A DNA stretch of 64,000 nt from Hyphomicrobiales bacterium (lineage in GTDB: Bacteria; Pseudomonadota; Alphaproteobacteria; Rhizobiales; Rhizobiaceae). Under the pieces are notes generated by a model. The model did not search any database. It had not been told where the DNA came from and worked only from the letters and a program-made list of their open reading frames with translations. Position 1 is the first letter of the stretch; the number at the start of each line of letters is the position of its first letter. The translations under genes were made by a program, and so were the position numbers. Positions 35,468 to 44,522 of the stretch are shown here, piece after piece. The DNA lies in NCBI GenBank assembly GCA_900472575.1, contig UCIV01000005.1, positions 124,001 through 188,000 of the forward strand, read 5' to 3'.

Positions 35468-37107
35468 GACCGTTGCCTGTTGATGATATAACCGACAAGA
35501 TTGGCTCCGGCCCTGCGCAGCTGCTGCTCGGCGCTCTTGACGGCTTCACGCGTCGTGCGACCCCATCGCGTCACGAGGACAACGACATCGGCTTGAGACG
35601 CAAGAGCCAGGGCGTCCAACGAACTATCCAATTCAGGAAGATCGATAATAACATCACCTTTCTGACGCGCCGCTTCAATGATCTCGCGGATGCGCGGGTG
35701 ACGGAAATTGGAATAGATATTGGTCACCGCATCACGGGAGAGAACCGGCAAAATTGCAATGCCGTCCCGCTGCTCGAAAGTTATCTCCGCGATATCCGCT
35801 TCCGAAATGGCGGCATCTGCAAGCGATGCGAGCGGGCCGCCCGATACGCCCCTGGTCTGTTCACCGCACCAGAAGACGGTTGCGGGACGTCCGCTGCGAT
35901 TGAGCATATCTGCAAGGTTGAGCGCGAGCGCCGATCCGCCCGCGTCACGGGAATAGCCCGCCAGCGCGATCACGGCGTTCTTGTCGGCCTTCTTGTGGGT
36001 ATAGGAGATATCGATCAAGGTGCGCAGGTCACGGATGGCCGCCGCGTGGCGCCGCATCCGCTGTCCGGCCCCGACCCGTGTCGCAAGCTGCAATCTGCCT
36101 CCGACCTCCGGTATCTGAGCCATGCAAGGCATCGCGGTTTCAGTTTCCAGATCCTTGGGACTGCGGACCTTGCGATCGAAAGCAATGCTCATGGCCAGCG
36201 CAGCCATACCGAAAAACAATCCCAGCACGCCGCCGAATGCCACGATAAGAGAGGTTTTTGGACTTGACGGAGCAAGAGGGGGAAGTGCGGCGCCAGTGAT
36301 CTTGGCATCGGCATCCGGTGTCGCGGCCTTTGGCAGCGTGCCTTCCTTCATCGCCTGCGTGGCCGTCGCGATCTGGGCGGATAATGCATCAAGCCGCCCC
36401 TGCAGGGTTTCGGTTCCGGCGCTGGCAACCTGTTCCTTCGAGGTGACGGATTGCAGGATGTAACCGGAGATAATGGCATTGGCGACGCGCGCGGGCTGGG
36501 TTGGGTCCGTGGACCAATAACCGACCGCAACAACATAGGACTGGCCGACACGGCGTGCGGACACTCTCTCAACGAAGTTGGCGAAGGCAACGCGCTTGAG
36601 ATTTTCTTCGGGGCTCTGGGTGAGCGTAGTGGCGTTATTTTCCGCGGGCTGCCCCGAGAAAGTCGACCGGACCCACTCGATCGGGCCGGTAATGGCCGAC
36701 TTGAGCAAGCTCACAGGCTGGGGCGCAAGCTCCGGGCTTTCATACAATTTCAGGCTTTCGAAAACTGCCGAGAGAAGCCGCTCCGAGAGAATGATCTGCA
36801 GTTCACTTTCGGCGCTGTTCAGATCAAGCCCCTGCTGCAATATCGAGCTGGCATTGGCGAACTGGCGCGGTTCGAGCAAGATCGTGGCTGTCGCATCATA
36901 GGTGCGCGGCAGAGAATGCGCGTAAAGCGCTGCGGCAATGACACCTGAAAACATGCAGGCAAGCAGGCGAAGCTTGTATCGCCACGCTATGACAAAAACC
37001 AGTTTAAGGAACATCACAGGGCCATCGACCCTGTTATCCTTTGCCACGTTATCTATAGGCCAGATGCGTGACGCTCGCTCGACGGGACCAAGTCTGTCAA
37101 AAGTCAT
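35464..37107 (-). CDS. Polysaccharide co-polymerase (Wzz/ExoP-like) with degenerate BY-kinase domain
   Basis: The 547-residue protein has an N-terminal Wzz-type part (membrane span about 45-62, periplasmic region starting TYDATATILLEP, second span about 287-308) and a cytoplasmic P-loop-like domain (about 350-547). The Walker A position reads LAGYSRDAGGSALALNLA, lacking the GKS/T lysine. The Walker A' LLIDxD is replaced by VFWCGE. Only a Walker B-like VIIDLPEL remains, and no C-terminal tyrosine cluster exists. It should guide chain length without tyrosine-kinase activity. It is coupled by four-base overlaps on both sides. Confidence 0.85.
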   Translation of the reverse strand: MTFDRLGPVERASRIWPIDNVAKDNRVDGPVMFLKLVFVIAWRYKLRLLACMFSGVIAAALYAHSLPRTYDATATILLEPRQFANASSILQQGLDLNSAESELQIILSERLLSAVFESLKLYESPELAPQPVSLLKSAITGPIEWVRSTFSGQPAENNATTLTQSPEENLKRVAFANFVERVSARRVGQSYVVAVGYWSTDPTQPARVANAIISGYILQSVTSKEQVASAGTETLQGRLDALSAQIATATQAMKEGTLPKAATPDADAKITGAALPPLAPSSPKTSLIVAFGGVLGLFFGMAALAMSIAFDRKVRSPKDLETETAMPCMAQIPEVGGRLQLATRVGAGQRMRRHAAAIRDLRTLIDISYTHKKADKNAVIALAGYSRDAGGSALALNLADMLNRSGRPATVFWCGEQTRGVSGGPLASLADAAISEADIAEITFEQRDGIAILPVLSRDAVTNIYSNFRHPRIREIIEAARQKGDVIIDLPELDSSLDALALASQADVVVLVTRWGRTTREAVKSAEQQLRRAGANLVGYIINRQRS

Positions 37108-39143
37108 CGTGCGGCACCTCCGCCAAGGCGCTCGAGTTTGGTGGGCGGAACATCCAGAGAGGCCGCTCTTTCCGGGTTGATTTTACCGCACAGAAGATCA
37201 GCCAAGGCTGCTAGATTTCCCTTTACCCTGCCCCGCCGGTCGATAAACGGTTCCGGGGCCACGGACTTTGCGAAATTCATCGACATGTTGCGCCAGATCT
37301 GGCCGATCGCCTGTTTGGTCGTCATCGTTCCCTTCCGACGTAGATAAACGGGGTTTATTACCTGCGAATATCCCAAGCGCTGGCCACTGACCCGGCCGAC
37401 CTTCACTCCCATGTGAACACCATAGGCTTCGGCGCATTTGACTAGGTCCCCGCCCTTTTTCGCCAGCGATGCACCAAAGTCGCGATCCTCCAGCCAGCCA
37501 TAAAGAACGAGACGCTCGTCGAAGCGATTATCGCCTATCGCCGATACTCTGTACGCCATGTTGCAGCCGTAGGGGCTGAAGGGACGCTCCCAGACCGATC
37601 CCTCAGTCGCAGGGGCCTCTTCGACAAGCTTGACCGCCTCAGCAAAGGGTATGCCCGGCCCTTTGATACCATCGGCGACCACACGCCCCGTAAAGCCCAC
37701 CACACTGCTTTCGTCCGCAAAGGCGCGCGCCGCGGTGGCAAGCCAGTTCGGGTCGGCAACGAAATCGTCGTCCAGAAACACGAGAACGTCAATTCCCGTT
37801 GGCAAATGATCCAGAGCGTTGTTGCGCTGGGCCGGCAAGCCCGCCTTCCCGGTGAGCACCTCTACACGATCATCATCGGCAAGATCTCCAGCATCACTGC
37901 TGTCCACGCAGGAAAGGATTACCCGCTCGGGCGCCAATGTCTGCGTTTCCAGAAGGTGACGGACGGTCTGCGACACGACTACCGGACGACCGCGGGTGGC
38001 GATGGCGACAGCAACCCTGGCAATGGGCGGCGCTGCCGGCGCAGGAGGCGCCAGGCGGGCCGTCGGCTCGTCAAGCAGTTCGCAATATCCTGCAGCGGTC
38101 TCGCGCCAGGAGAATTTCTGCATCTGGACGAAACCCTTCGCACGCAGGTCGTCCATCAGCGAAACAGAGTCCCTCAGGGCCTCGACATAAGCTATCCATT
38201 GAGCCGGGTCGAAGGGCGAAGCCATCAGCGCGGCATCGCCACAGACCTCGGCCATGCTCGAATGGTAAGACGATATGACCGGGCATCCCAGTGCCATCGC
38301 CTCGACGACGGGCAAGCCGAAACCCTCATTCAGGGAGGGAAAGGCAAGACACAGGGCATGTTTCAGAAAATAGGCGATGTCGTCATCGGAAACCCGGCCT
38401 GCCATTATGACATTGTCGTGCTGCCCGGCCGCGCCTTCGCTGAAAATACCGAAATCCCCCCCGGCAATGACAATATCTATTCCAAGCCTATCCAGTTCCG
38501 CGGCAATCTTGAACAGAAGCGCCAGGTTCTTGTGCCTTGCGCGGGATCCGAGCGCAAAAACATACCGGCGAGACCGCTCTGCGATCGCCTGAACGATCCC
38601 CGGCGCGATGGTGGCCGCGTCGGCATTCCATTGCAGGACATGTTCGTAGCCGTTCGGCAGGACGGCGATATCCTTTGCCTCTATCGGCAGGTAGCGGGCA
38701 AGCTGGCGCGCCGAGGCATGCGAAACCGTCGCGATCCGCATCGCCCGTCTGGCGAGCACCGGCTGGATGGACTTGTAGGCCGTCCGGAACGCCAGACTGT
38801 AGCTGTCAGGAGCTGCAAAAACGTTGCCGTCATGGATACAGACGATCTGGTTCTTCTTGGCGACAGGAGCCGTATTGCAGAGATTGAGCAAGGGGCCACG
38901 CCATTTCCAAGGCAGAACGCATTGTTCCCACGCATGGCCGTTGAGGCGGCTGGCGACTTCAATCCGCGAAAAAACGTGCAGACCTGGATCGGCAGCGCCG
39001 GAAGGAACAAGAAGCGAAGCGACCGCCCCGCCACCGCTTGCCTCATCCAGGGCCTTCAGCACATTCAAGGCGTAGCGCTGCACGCCGGTTGGCGTCTGGG
39101 TCAGAAAGCGGCCGTTGACTGCGAAACTATCCTTCAGGCCCAT
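37104..39143 (-). CDS. Two-domain glycosyltransferase, GT4-like plus GT2
   Basis: The 679-residue protein joins two enzymes. Residues 1 to about 360 are a GT-B, GT4-like unit with PTGVQRYALNVLKAL near the start, HDGNVFA, FALGSRARHKN and the EX7E motif NEGFGLPVVEAM (Glu273, Glu281). After an alanine/proline linker (LAPPAPAAPPI), residues about 375-640 form a GT-A, GT2 domain with VAVAIATRGRP and the DxD-type VFLDDDFVADP. It could add two successive sugars. It is the first gene of its minus-strand operon and overlaps the co-polymerase by four bases. Confidence 0.85.
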   Translation of the reverse strand: MGLKDSFAVNGRFLTQTPTGVQRYALNVLKALDEASGGGAVASLLVPSGAADPGLHVFSRIEVASRLNGHAWEQCVLPWKWRGPLLNLCNTAPVAKKNQIVCIHDGNVFAAPDSYSLAFRTAYKSIQPVLARRAMRIATVSHASARQLARYLPIEAKDIAVLPNGYEHVLQWNADAATIAPGIVQAIAERSRRYVFALGSRARHKNLALLFKIAAELDRLGIDIVIAGGDFGIFSEGAAGQHDNVIMAGRVSDDDIAYFLKHALCLAFPSLNEGFGLPVVEAMALGCPVISSYHSSMAEVCGDAALMASPFDPAQWIAYVEALRDSVSLMDDLRAKGFVQMQKFSWRETAAGYCELLDEPTARLAPPAPAAPPIARVAVAIATRGRPVVVSQTVRHLLETQTLAPERVILSCVDSSDAGDLADDDRVEVLTGKAGLPAQRNNALDHLPTGIDVLVFLDDDFVADPNWLATAARAFADESSVVGFTGRVVADGIKGPGIPFAEAVKLVEEAPATEGSVWERPFSPYGCNMAYRVSAIGDNRFDERLVLYGWLEDRDFGASLAKKGGDLVKCAEAYGVHMGVKVGRVSGQRLGYSQVINPVYLRRKGTMTTKQAIGQIWRNMSMNFAKSVAPEPFIDRRGRVKGNLAALADLLCGKINPERAASLDVPPTKLERLGGGAAR

Positions 39144-39366
39144 CGATAAATTCCAACGCCTTCCCTGCTACAGAAACTATTGTTGAAATCCTGTTCCAGT
39201 AAAAATACCGGATACTTCAATAACAATAGCACGATAAATTCCAGTTTCAGCACTAAATAGTTGAAATAGTTAATCACGAAGGGAATACACCCCGATTTTT
39301 CGACGATATATTACCGGACCCAACCAGCGCTCGAATGATGTCCGCAATGCCAAAAGGCATTACTCC

Positions 39367-40065
39367 TCAATAGCTTCCACGCGCATTCAACACGGCGGGT
39401 ATGGTCTTGGCCATAATCACCAGATCGCCGACAAGACTGCGATTGGCGACATACAGCGCATCGAGCTGCACGCGCTTGACATAATCTGCATCGCTTCGCC
39501 CGCTAACCTGCCACAATCCTGTCAGACCCGGACGCACGCGAATATAATCGGCGTAGTTCTGGCCATAATAAACCGTCTCGCTGGGAACGATCGGGCGAGG
39601 ACCGACAATGCTCATATGGCCGAGAACGACGTTCACGAGCTGCGGAATCTCGTCAATGCTGCTCTTGCGCAGGAAAGCGCCGAACGGCGTGATGCGCGGA
39701 TCGTTCTTCAGCTTGCGCGTGGCCGCCCATTCCGCCTCCTCCGCAGGATTATCCGCCAAGTATTTTTCAAGCAACGCTTCGTTATTGTTGACCATGGTGC
39801 GAAACTTAAGACATGGGAACATACCCCCGCCTCGCCCAATCCTGCTATGAGCTATGAAGATTGGCCTTCCCTGGATCAGCAGCAATACGAGAGATGTTAT
39901 AAATATTAATGGCACAAGAACAAACAAAGCTGTCAGAGACAAAAGAATATCTAAAGCACGCTTTGCAAATAAAGATAGCCTAGGAGACAGCCTTAACTTG
40001 AATTTGTCGAAAACAAATAATCGCTGAATGCCACTTTCGCCGGCGTTTACATTGACGTCACGCAT
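39367..40065 (-). CDS. Undecaprenyl-phosphate sugar-1-phosphate transferase (ExoY/PssA-like)
   Basis: The 232-residue protein is the initiating transferase of exopolysaccharide synthesis. It has one membrane segment (about 35-63, ALDILLSLTALFVLVPLIF), then the family blocks CLKFRTM, DPRITPFGAFLRKSSIDEIPQL, GHMSIVGPRP and RPGLTGLWQVSGRS. It transfers a sugar phosphate (galactose or glucose type) to undecaprenyl phosphate at the inner membrane. The short form with one span is like ExoY rather than WbaP. It is separated from the GT4-GT2 operon by 223 AT-rich bases and is divergent from the GT4 at 40345. Confidence 0.92.
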   Translation of the reverse strand: MRDVNVNAGESGIQRLFVFDKFKLRLSPRLSLFAKRALDILLSLTALFVLVPLIFITSLVLLLIQGRPIFIAHSRIGRGGGMFPCLKFRTMVNNNEALLEKYLADNPAEEAEWAATRKLKNDPRITPFGAFLRKSSIDEIPQLVNVVLGHMSIVGPRPIVPSETVYYGQNYADYIRVRPGLTGLWQVSGRSDADYVKRVQLDALYVANRSLVGDLVIMAKTIPAVLNARGSY

Positions 40066-40159
40066 TGACGCACTCCATATCAGCAGATGTGATTAAAGGT
40101 CAGTCGATTTGCATGCACTGCGTAGCACTGTTAATCATTGCTAACAAATGCTTAAAAGT

Positions 40160-40187
40160 TTGACAATATATTTATTGACTGTAGTCT
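40160..40187 (+). promoter_or_regulatory. Possible sigma-70-type promoter for the GT4/ExoF genes
   Basis: TTGACA at 40160-40165 is followed after 16 bases by TAGTCT (40182-40187) in a very AT-rich divergent region. The -35 box is perfect and the -10 box is poor. It would give a leader of about 150 bases before the GT4 start. Prediction only. Confidence 0.3.
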
Positions 40188-40344
40188 ATTGAAAAATGTT
40201 AGAAACTCCAGAAAGTCTTTAGTGAAACTTTCCGGACCGTTCTCCCTTAGTTCTTCTTTGGAACAACCGAAATTACAGGTTTATCCTCAGAACTCTCTGA
40301 ACTAATACGATTTATAGAATATAACGATTCTCGTGAGGTGGTTC

Positions 40345-41469
40345 ATGCGTGTGGCAATTATCCACTATTGGCTCGTCGGAATGCGAGGCGGCGAGAAAGT
40401 CCTTGAGGCGATCTGCAAGATTTACCCTCAAGCTGACATTTACACACATGTATATGACAAGGCTTCCATATCAGCTGCGATCAATTCACATACAATTTAC
40501 CCGACGTTCATCAATTCTTTGCCGTATGCAAAGCGTATGTATAAAAAGTACCTTCCCCTGATGCCAATGGCGCTGGAGCAGCTGGACTTAAGTCAATATG
40601 ATCTCGTCATCAGTAGCGAATCCGGCCCTGCCAAGGGCGTTATTCCGAATTCTCCGGCCGTTCACATCTGCTATTGTCATTCTCCGATGCGATACGTCTG
40701 GAATATGTATCACGAATACTATCGGAAGTCAGGTATAATGACGCGGCTGATGATGCCGCCGCTCGCGCATCGCCTCCGGGCGTGGGATATCGGAACGGCA
40801 AGCCGGGTTGATCATTTCGCCGCCAACTCGGTCACAGTCGCCAACCGGATCAGAAGCTATTATCGCAGGGATGCGGATGTCATCCACCCGCCTGTCGACA
40901 CTCAAGCTTTCCGCCCGGTGCCCATGCAGGAGGTCGGCGACTACTATCTGATGGTGGGCGAACTCGTCGGCTACAAGAGGCCGGATCTGGCTGTAGAGGC
41001 CTTCAATCTGATGAAGAAAAAACTCGTCGTCATCGGCGGCGGCGAGATGCTGGACTATCTTCGCAAGATAGCCGGCCCGACAGTGACGATCATGGGCTCA
41101 CAATCCTTCGACGTGCTGAAGTATCACTATGCACGGTGCAGAGCCCTGATCTTTCCGGGTGAGGAAGATTTTGGTATAGTCCCACTGGAAGCCATGGCGA
41201 GCGGTCGTCCTGTGATCGCATTTGGGCGCGGTGGAGCAACCGAGACGGTCATCGATGGAAGGACAGGCGTATTCTTCAAGGATCAAACCGTCGAGACGCT
41301 TATCGACGCAATTGATCGGCTGGAGCGCATGGACTTCGATCCGGCCGATGCAGTGACACGCGCTGCAGATTTCGCAACACCTGTGTTCATCAGGAAGTTC
41401 AGTAACTTTGCGTACAAGGCCCTCGGCACGGAGCCGCCGCCGGCCGTGAGACCCGCACAGATAGCATGA
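40345..41469 (+). CDS. Family 4 glycosyltransferase
   Basis: The 374-residue GT-B enzyme begins MRVAIIHYWLVGMRGGEKVLE, typical of capsule/EPS GT4 enzymes. It has the acceptor-side HICYCHSPMRYVWNMY and the donor-binding EX7E motif GEEDFGIVPLEAMASGRPV with GGATETV. It adds a sugar to the lipid-linked intermediate at the cytoplasmic face. GAGGTG sits 4 bases before the ATG at 40345; a GTG at 40333 lies inside that site and is rejected. The ExoF-like gene follows 33 bases after the stop, so they are probably cotranscribed. Confidence 0.9.
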   Translation: MRVAIIHYWLVGMRGGEKVLEAICKIYPQADIYTHVYDKASISAAINSHTIYPTFINSLPYAKRMYKKYLPLMPMALEQLDLSQYDLVISSESGPAKGVIPNSPAVHICYCHSPMRYVWNMYHEYYRKSGIMTRLMMPPLAHRLRAWDIGTASRVDHFAANSVTVANRIRSYYRRDADVIHPPVDTQAFRPVPMQEVGDYYLMVGELVGYKRPDLAVEAFNLMKKKLVVIGGGEMLDYLRKIAGPTVTIMGSQSFDVLKYHYARCRALIFPGEEDFGIVPLEAMASGRPVIAFGRGGATETVIDGRTGVFFKDQTVETLIDAIDRLERMDFDPADAVTRAADFATPVFIRKFSNFAYKALGTEPPPAVRPAQIA

Positions 41470-41502
41470 CACAGGTGAAATAGCCGAAGGAGCATAGGGA
41501 AC

Positions 41503-42819
41503 GTGACGCATACCAATTCCTCCTGCCGCCGTAACCGCAAAGCATTCTTTTCCTTCTCCGCAGGCGCTTGGATAGTTGCGCTTGCCTCGGGCATGCTCGT
41601 ATCGACCATCGGGCAAGCCCTTGCAGCCACATATCTTCTCGGTCCGCTCGACGTGTTGAAGATCCGCGTTTTCGAATGGCGGCCGAGTGCGGGTATCGCA
41701 TATGAGTGGGTGCCGCTGACGGGAGAATTTACGGTTTCGGCCTCCGGAACGCTTTCACTGCCGATCGTGGGTACAATTCCGGTTGCCGGCAAGACACCAG
41801 AGGAAGTTTCCGAGATCATCGGCGAGCAACTTCAGGCCCAGATCGGTCTTCAGAAACGGCCGAATGCATCGATCGAAATCTCCAGCTACCGGCCATTTTT
41901 CGTTACCGGCGCAGTTGGGACACCCGGCAAGTTCAATTTCCTCCCCGGCCTTACCGTAACCCAGGCGCTCAGCATGGCTGGAGGAAGCGGAAGCGTTGAT
42001 CCTAGGGTCATGGAGGTTCAGCGCGAGGCCCTTGTGAACCAGGGCACGATGCGGGAGCTTGAAGCAGAGCGGCTTGGTCTCCTGGCGAGACAAGCCCGCG
42101 TGGATGCCATGCTGGCGAAGAACGTCAAGATCAGCTTTCCCCGCGAACTGACGGAGCGCTCGTCCCAGACCGCCGTGATGCAGGTGATGCGAAACGAGCA
42201 GGCGCTTCTGGACAGCCGCCTGCGCTCTATGGATTCCGATCTTACCGCGCTGGAACAGTCCAAGGTTCTTGCCAAGAACCAGATCGAAGGACTTAAGCAG
42301 AAGGAAGCGTCGCTGACGAAGCAGATCGATCTCGCCAACAAGGATCTGAGTTCGGTCAACAAGCTGGTATCACAAGGGCTGACCGTGTCATCACGCCAGC
42401 TTGGCGCGAACCAGAATCTCGCGGATCTCGAGAGCCGCAATCTCGACGTATCGCTTGCACTTTTGACTACTCAGCAGGATCTGACGAAACTCGACCAGGA
42501 CGCATTGGCCGTCGTGGAGAAGTTCAAGGCATCCGCACTGATGGAAGCATCAGAGCTCAGAGACAAGCTTGCAGCCAATGACGAGAAGATGAGAACCTCG
42601 CAGGCACTGCTCCTGAATATCGAGATGCGCGTGCCGGCGGCCCTATCCGCGCTGAATGCCGAAGGCCGCCCGCGTACGATCACGAAAATCAGCCGCACGA
42701 TCAACGGTGCGACGGAGACATTCGTGGTCAAGGACGACGATGCCGTTCAGCCCGGCGACGTCATTCGTGTCGAGCCTCAACAAAATGCGGTGACGCAAAA
42801 CGGGGGCGCCTCGCAATAA
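41503..42819 (+). CDS. Polysaccharide export outer-membrane-type protein (ExoF-like)
   Basis: The 438-residue protein starts at GTG 41503 with GAAGGAG upstream. It has an N-terminal signal (about 1-42, ending GQALAA), a Poly_export domain (YLLGPLDVLKIRVFEW ... GTLSLPIVGTIPVAGKT) and an SLBB-like domain (about 125-165, YRPFFVTGAVGTPGKFNFLPG). A long coiled-coil region (about 180-365, rich in L, Q, K, E) follows. ExoF family proteins have the coiled coil and no lipobox, unlike Wza. It would form part of the periplasm-spanning export path. It is in an apparent operon with the preceding GT4 gene. Confidence 0.9.
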   Translation: MTHTNSSCRRNRKAFFSFSAGAWIVALASGMLVSTIGQALAATYLLGPLDVLKIRVFEWRPSAGIAYEWVPLTGEFTVSASGTLSLPIVGTIPVAGKTPEEVSEIIGEQLQAQIGLQKRPNASIEISSYRPFFVTGAVGTPGKFNFLPGLTVTQALSMAGGSGSVDPRVMEVQREALVNQGTMRELEAERLGLLARQARVDAMLAKNVKISFPRELTERSSQTAVMQVMRNEQALLDSRLRSMDSDLTALEQSKVLAKNQIEGLKQKEASLTKQIDLANKDLSSVNKLVSQGLTVSSRQLGANQNLADLESRNLDVSLALLTTQQDLTKLDQDALAVVEKFKASALMEASELRDKLAANDEKMRTSQALLLNIEMRVPAALSALNAEGRPRTITKISRTINGATETFVVKDDDAVQPGDVIRVEPQQNAVTQNGGASQ

Positions 42820-42935
42820 CCGGCATCAACCCTAATAGAGAGGAAAACTCGCCACGGCAGCGCTCGGGGCTTGATCGAACACGCCTAGACATGCGATATT
42901 AATATTAGAGAATCCTAATTAAAATTGAGTAATGA

Positions 42936-43244
42936 ATGGCTATTTGGGTCCTGATCCTTTCTGCCGCCATTGGCGCCGTTTGTGGAATCTGGCTTCATGT
43001 CGTTGTCTTTACTATACTTTCCGTGTTTGTTGCGATTGTCTATCTCTTGACCGCAGTCCTGTCGGGACTTTCATTGGCATCTACCTTCATATGGATCATG
43101 ATGCTGAGCACTGCGCTTGGCGCTGGTTATATTGCCTCTCATTTCGTACGCTACGTGGCCCATAGCCGGGCACATAAAGCCAAGCACCGGCATTCGGAGC
43201 TGGAATCTGGCACCAAATATCTTCACGATCAGCAACACCCCTGA
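42936..43244 (+). CDS. Small three-span membrane protein
   Basis: The 102-residue protein has three hydrophobic helices (about 3-24, 27-47 and 49-70) and a histidine/lysine-rich cytoplasmic-type tail (HSRAHKAKHRHSELESG). The ATG at 42936 sits in an ATGAATGG context, with a second ATG four bases earlier in another frame that gives a shorter-looking product. The ribosome-binding site is weak. Its place after the ExoF-like gene and its size recall small membrane regulators of EPS synthesis such as ExoX, but the sequence is not clearly one of them. Confidence 0.6.
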   Translation: MAIWVLILSAAIGAVCGIWLHVVVFTILSVFVAIVYLLTAVLSGLSLASTFIWIMMLSTALGAGYIASHFVRYVAHSRAHKAKHRHSELESGTKYLHDQQHP

Positions 43245-43607
43245 CCAGCGCGGCAGATAGCCGAAGGCGTGTTCGGGCCGGATGCGGATAATTTCGGCCT
43301 ATTCGAAGCAAATATTCAAATTTCGCAATCGAATTCCATCCCATGCGCCTGGGATATACTAAGTCTTCATACGACAATCAAATATACGTATCGACGTTTA
43401 TTTTCGATAGACGCCGTGTCTATCGCTAGTCTAACCTATCAATACATACAGAAACACTGAATAACCGATGATCAATCTATGGAGCATTCACCTCCCTTTC
43501 ACGAACATCGGAAAATACGGATAATAAAAACGGATATATCCAAGCGATCATCCCAGAGCCGCTGACCTGCCAGGACACACTCAACTTCCTTGAAGATAGG
43601 ATCGGAC
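43245..43607. other. AT-rich intergenic region before the GH16 gene
   Basis: About 360 bases with low GC content and no supported gene. It should carry the promoter of the GH16 gene. No clear palindrome or repeat was seen. Confidence 0.4.
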
Positions 43608-44522
43608 ATGTCGAAGCTGCCGCGTAGAACATTCGTCAAGGCATCGGTACTGGCAGGGGCCGGGGTGATGCTGGGTGGCCGGGCGCTGGCAGCAAGTGAC
43701 CCGACCAGCGGACGCCGCCTGATCTTTGACGAGCAATTCCGAACGATCGACTGGACGATCTGGGAAGCCGGGCGGAAAGCCACGACATTCGATCCGGGCT
43801 TTTACGGCAATTCCGCCTTTGCCCGCAGCACCGGCGAGGAGGGCTTCAATCCTTACGCAATCGTCGACGACGACGCGACGGCAAACGGCAAGGCGCTGCA
43901 GATCTCGGCAAAATATATCGGACGGCAAATGTCCGTGCCGCATTATTACGGCAACGGGGATCCGCAGAAGCAATGGATTTCAGGCAATCTTCAGACTGCC
44001 CGCGGAGACGGGACAATTCTCAAGGGATGGCGGACCGGCTATTTCGAGACCCGGATGATCTTTCCCAAACATCCGCTCACATGGCCCGCCTTCTGGCTGA
44101 TGAATGGCCGAAGCATTCTTTTCCCGAAAACCAGCATCGAGATCGATGTTGTCGAGCAGAAGGGGTTCGAGCCGACGAATTACGGTGCCTACCTGCACGA
44201 ATGGGGCCAGCCGGGAGAACGGCACGCCGAAGTCGGCGTCAGGACGCCGGTCGACATGACGACGCAATATTGTCGATACGGGATGCTGGTGACCGAGAGC
44301 GAATGCAGGCCGTATTTCGAACGTGAGCCAGTGATCGATCCCGCGAGCGGCCGGCCGACCGTCTGGCCGATCGGGCGCGCTGCAGAAATCAAGGCCAATA
44401 ACGATCTCTTCTGGCCGCTCGTGACCCTCGCGCTGCGTGCGGACGTGCCTTACCCGGACCCCTTGCTTCCCGAACACATGGAGACATCGATGCGAGTGGA
44501 CTATGTGAAGGTCTATGCGTGA
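43608..44522 (+). CDS. Tat-exported family 16 glycoside hydrolase
   Basis: The 304-residue protein starts MSKLPRRTFVKASVLAGAGV, a clear twin-arginine signal with cleavage near GRALA-A at 29. The catalytic GH16 motif is EIDVVE (Glu178, Asp180, Glu183), within SIEIDVVEQKG, after the substrate-cleft stretch HPLTWPAFWLMNG. GH16 enzymes such as ExoK/ExsH trim beta-glucan or succinoglycan-type chains. Tat export would place it folded in the periplasm. The TTG at 43590 is rejected in favour of ATG 43608. Its 3' end overlaps the convergent polymerase gene by 10 bases. Confidence 0.88.
   Translation: MSKLPRRTFVKASVLAGAGVMLGGRALAASDPTSGRRLIFDEQFRTIDWTIWEAGRKATTFDPGFYGNSAFARSTGEEGFNPYAIVDDDATANGKALQISAKYIGRQMSVPHYYGNGDPQKQWISGNLQTARGDGTILKGWRTGYFETRMIFPKHPLTWPAFWLMNGRSILFPKTSIEIDVVEQKGFEPTNYGAYLHEWGQPGERHAEVGVRTPVDMTTQYCRYGMLVTESECRPYFEREPVIDPASGRPTVWPIGRAAEIKANNDLFWPLVTLALRADVPYPDPLLPEHMETSMRVDYVKVYA

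Noticed and set aside
40333-40344. GTG start for the GT4 gene upstream of the ATG
   Set aside because: The GTG lies inside the GAGGTG ribosome-binding site of the ATG at 40345, which begins the conserved N-terminus.
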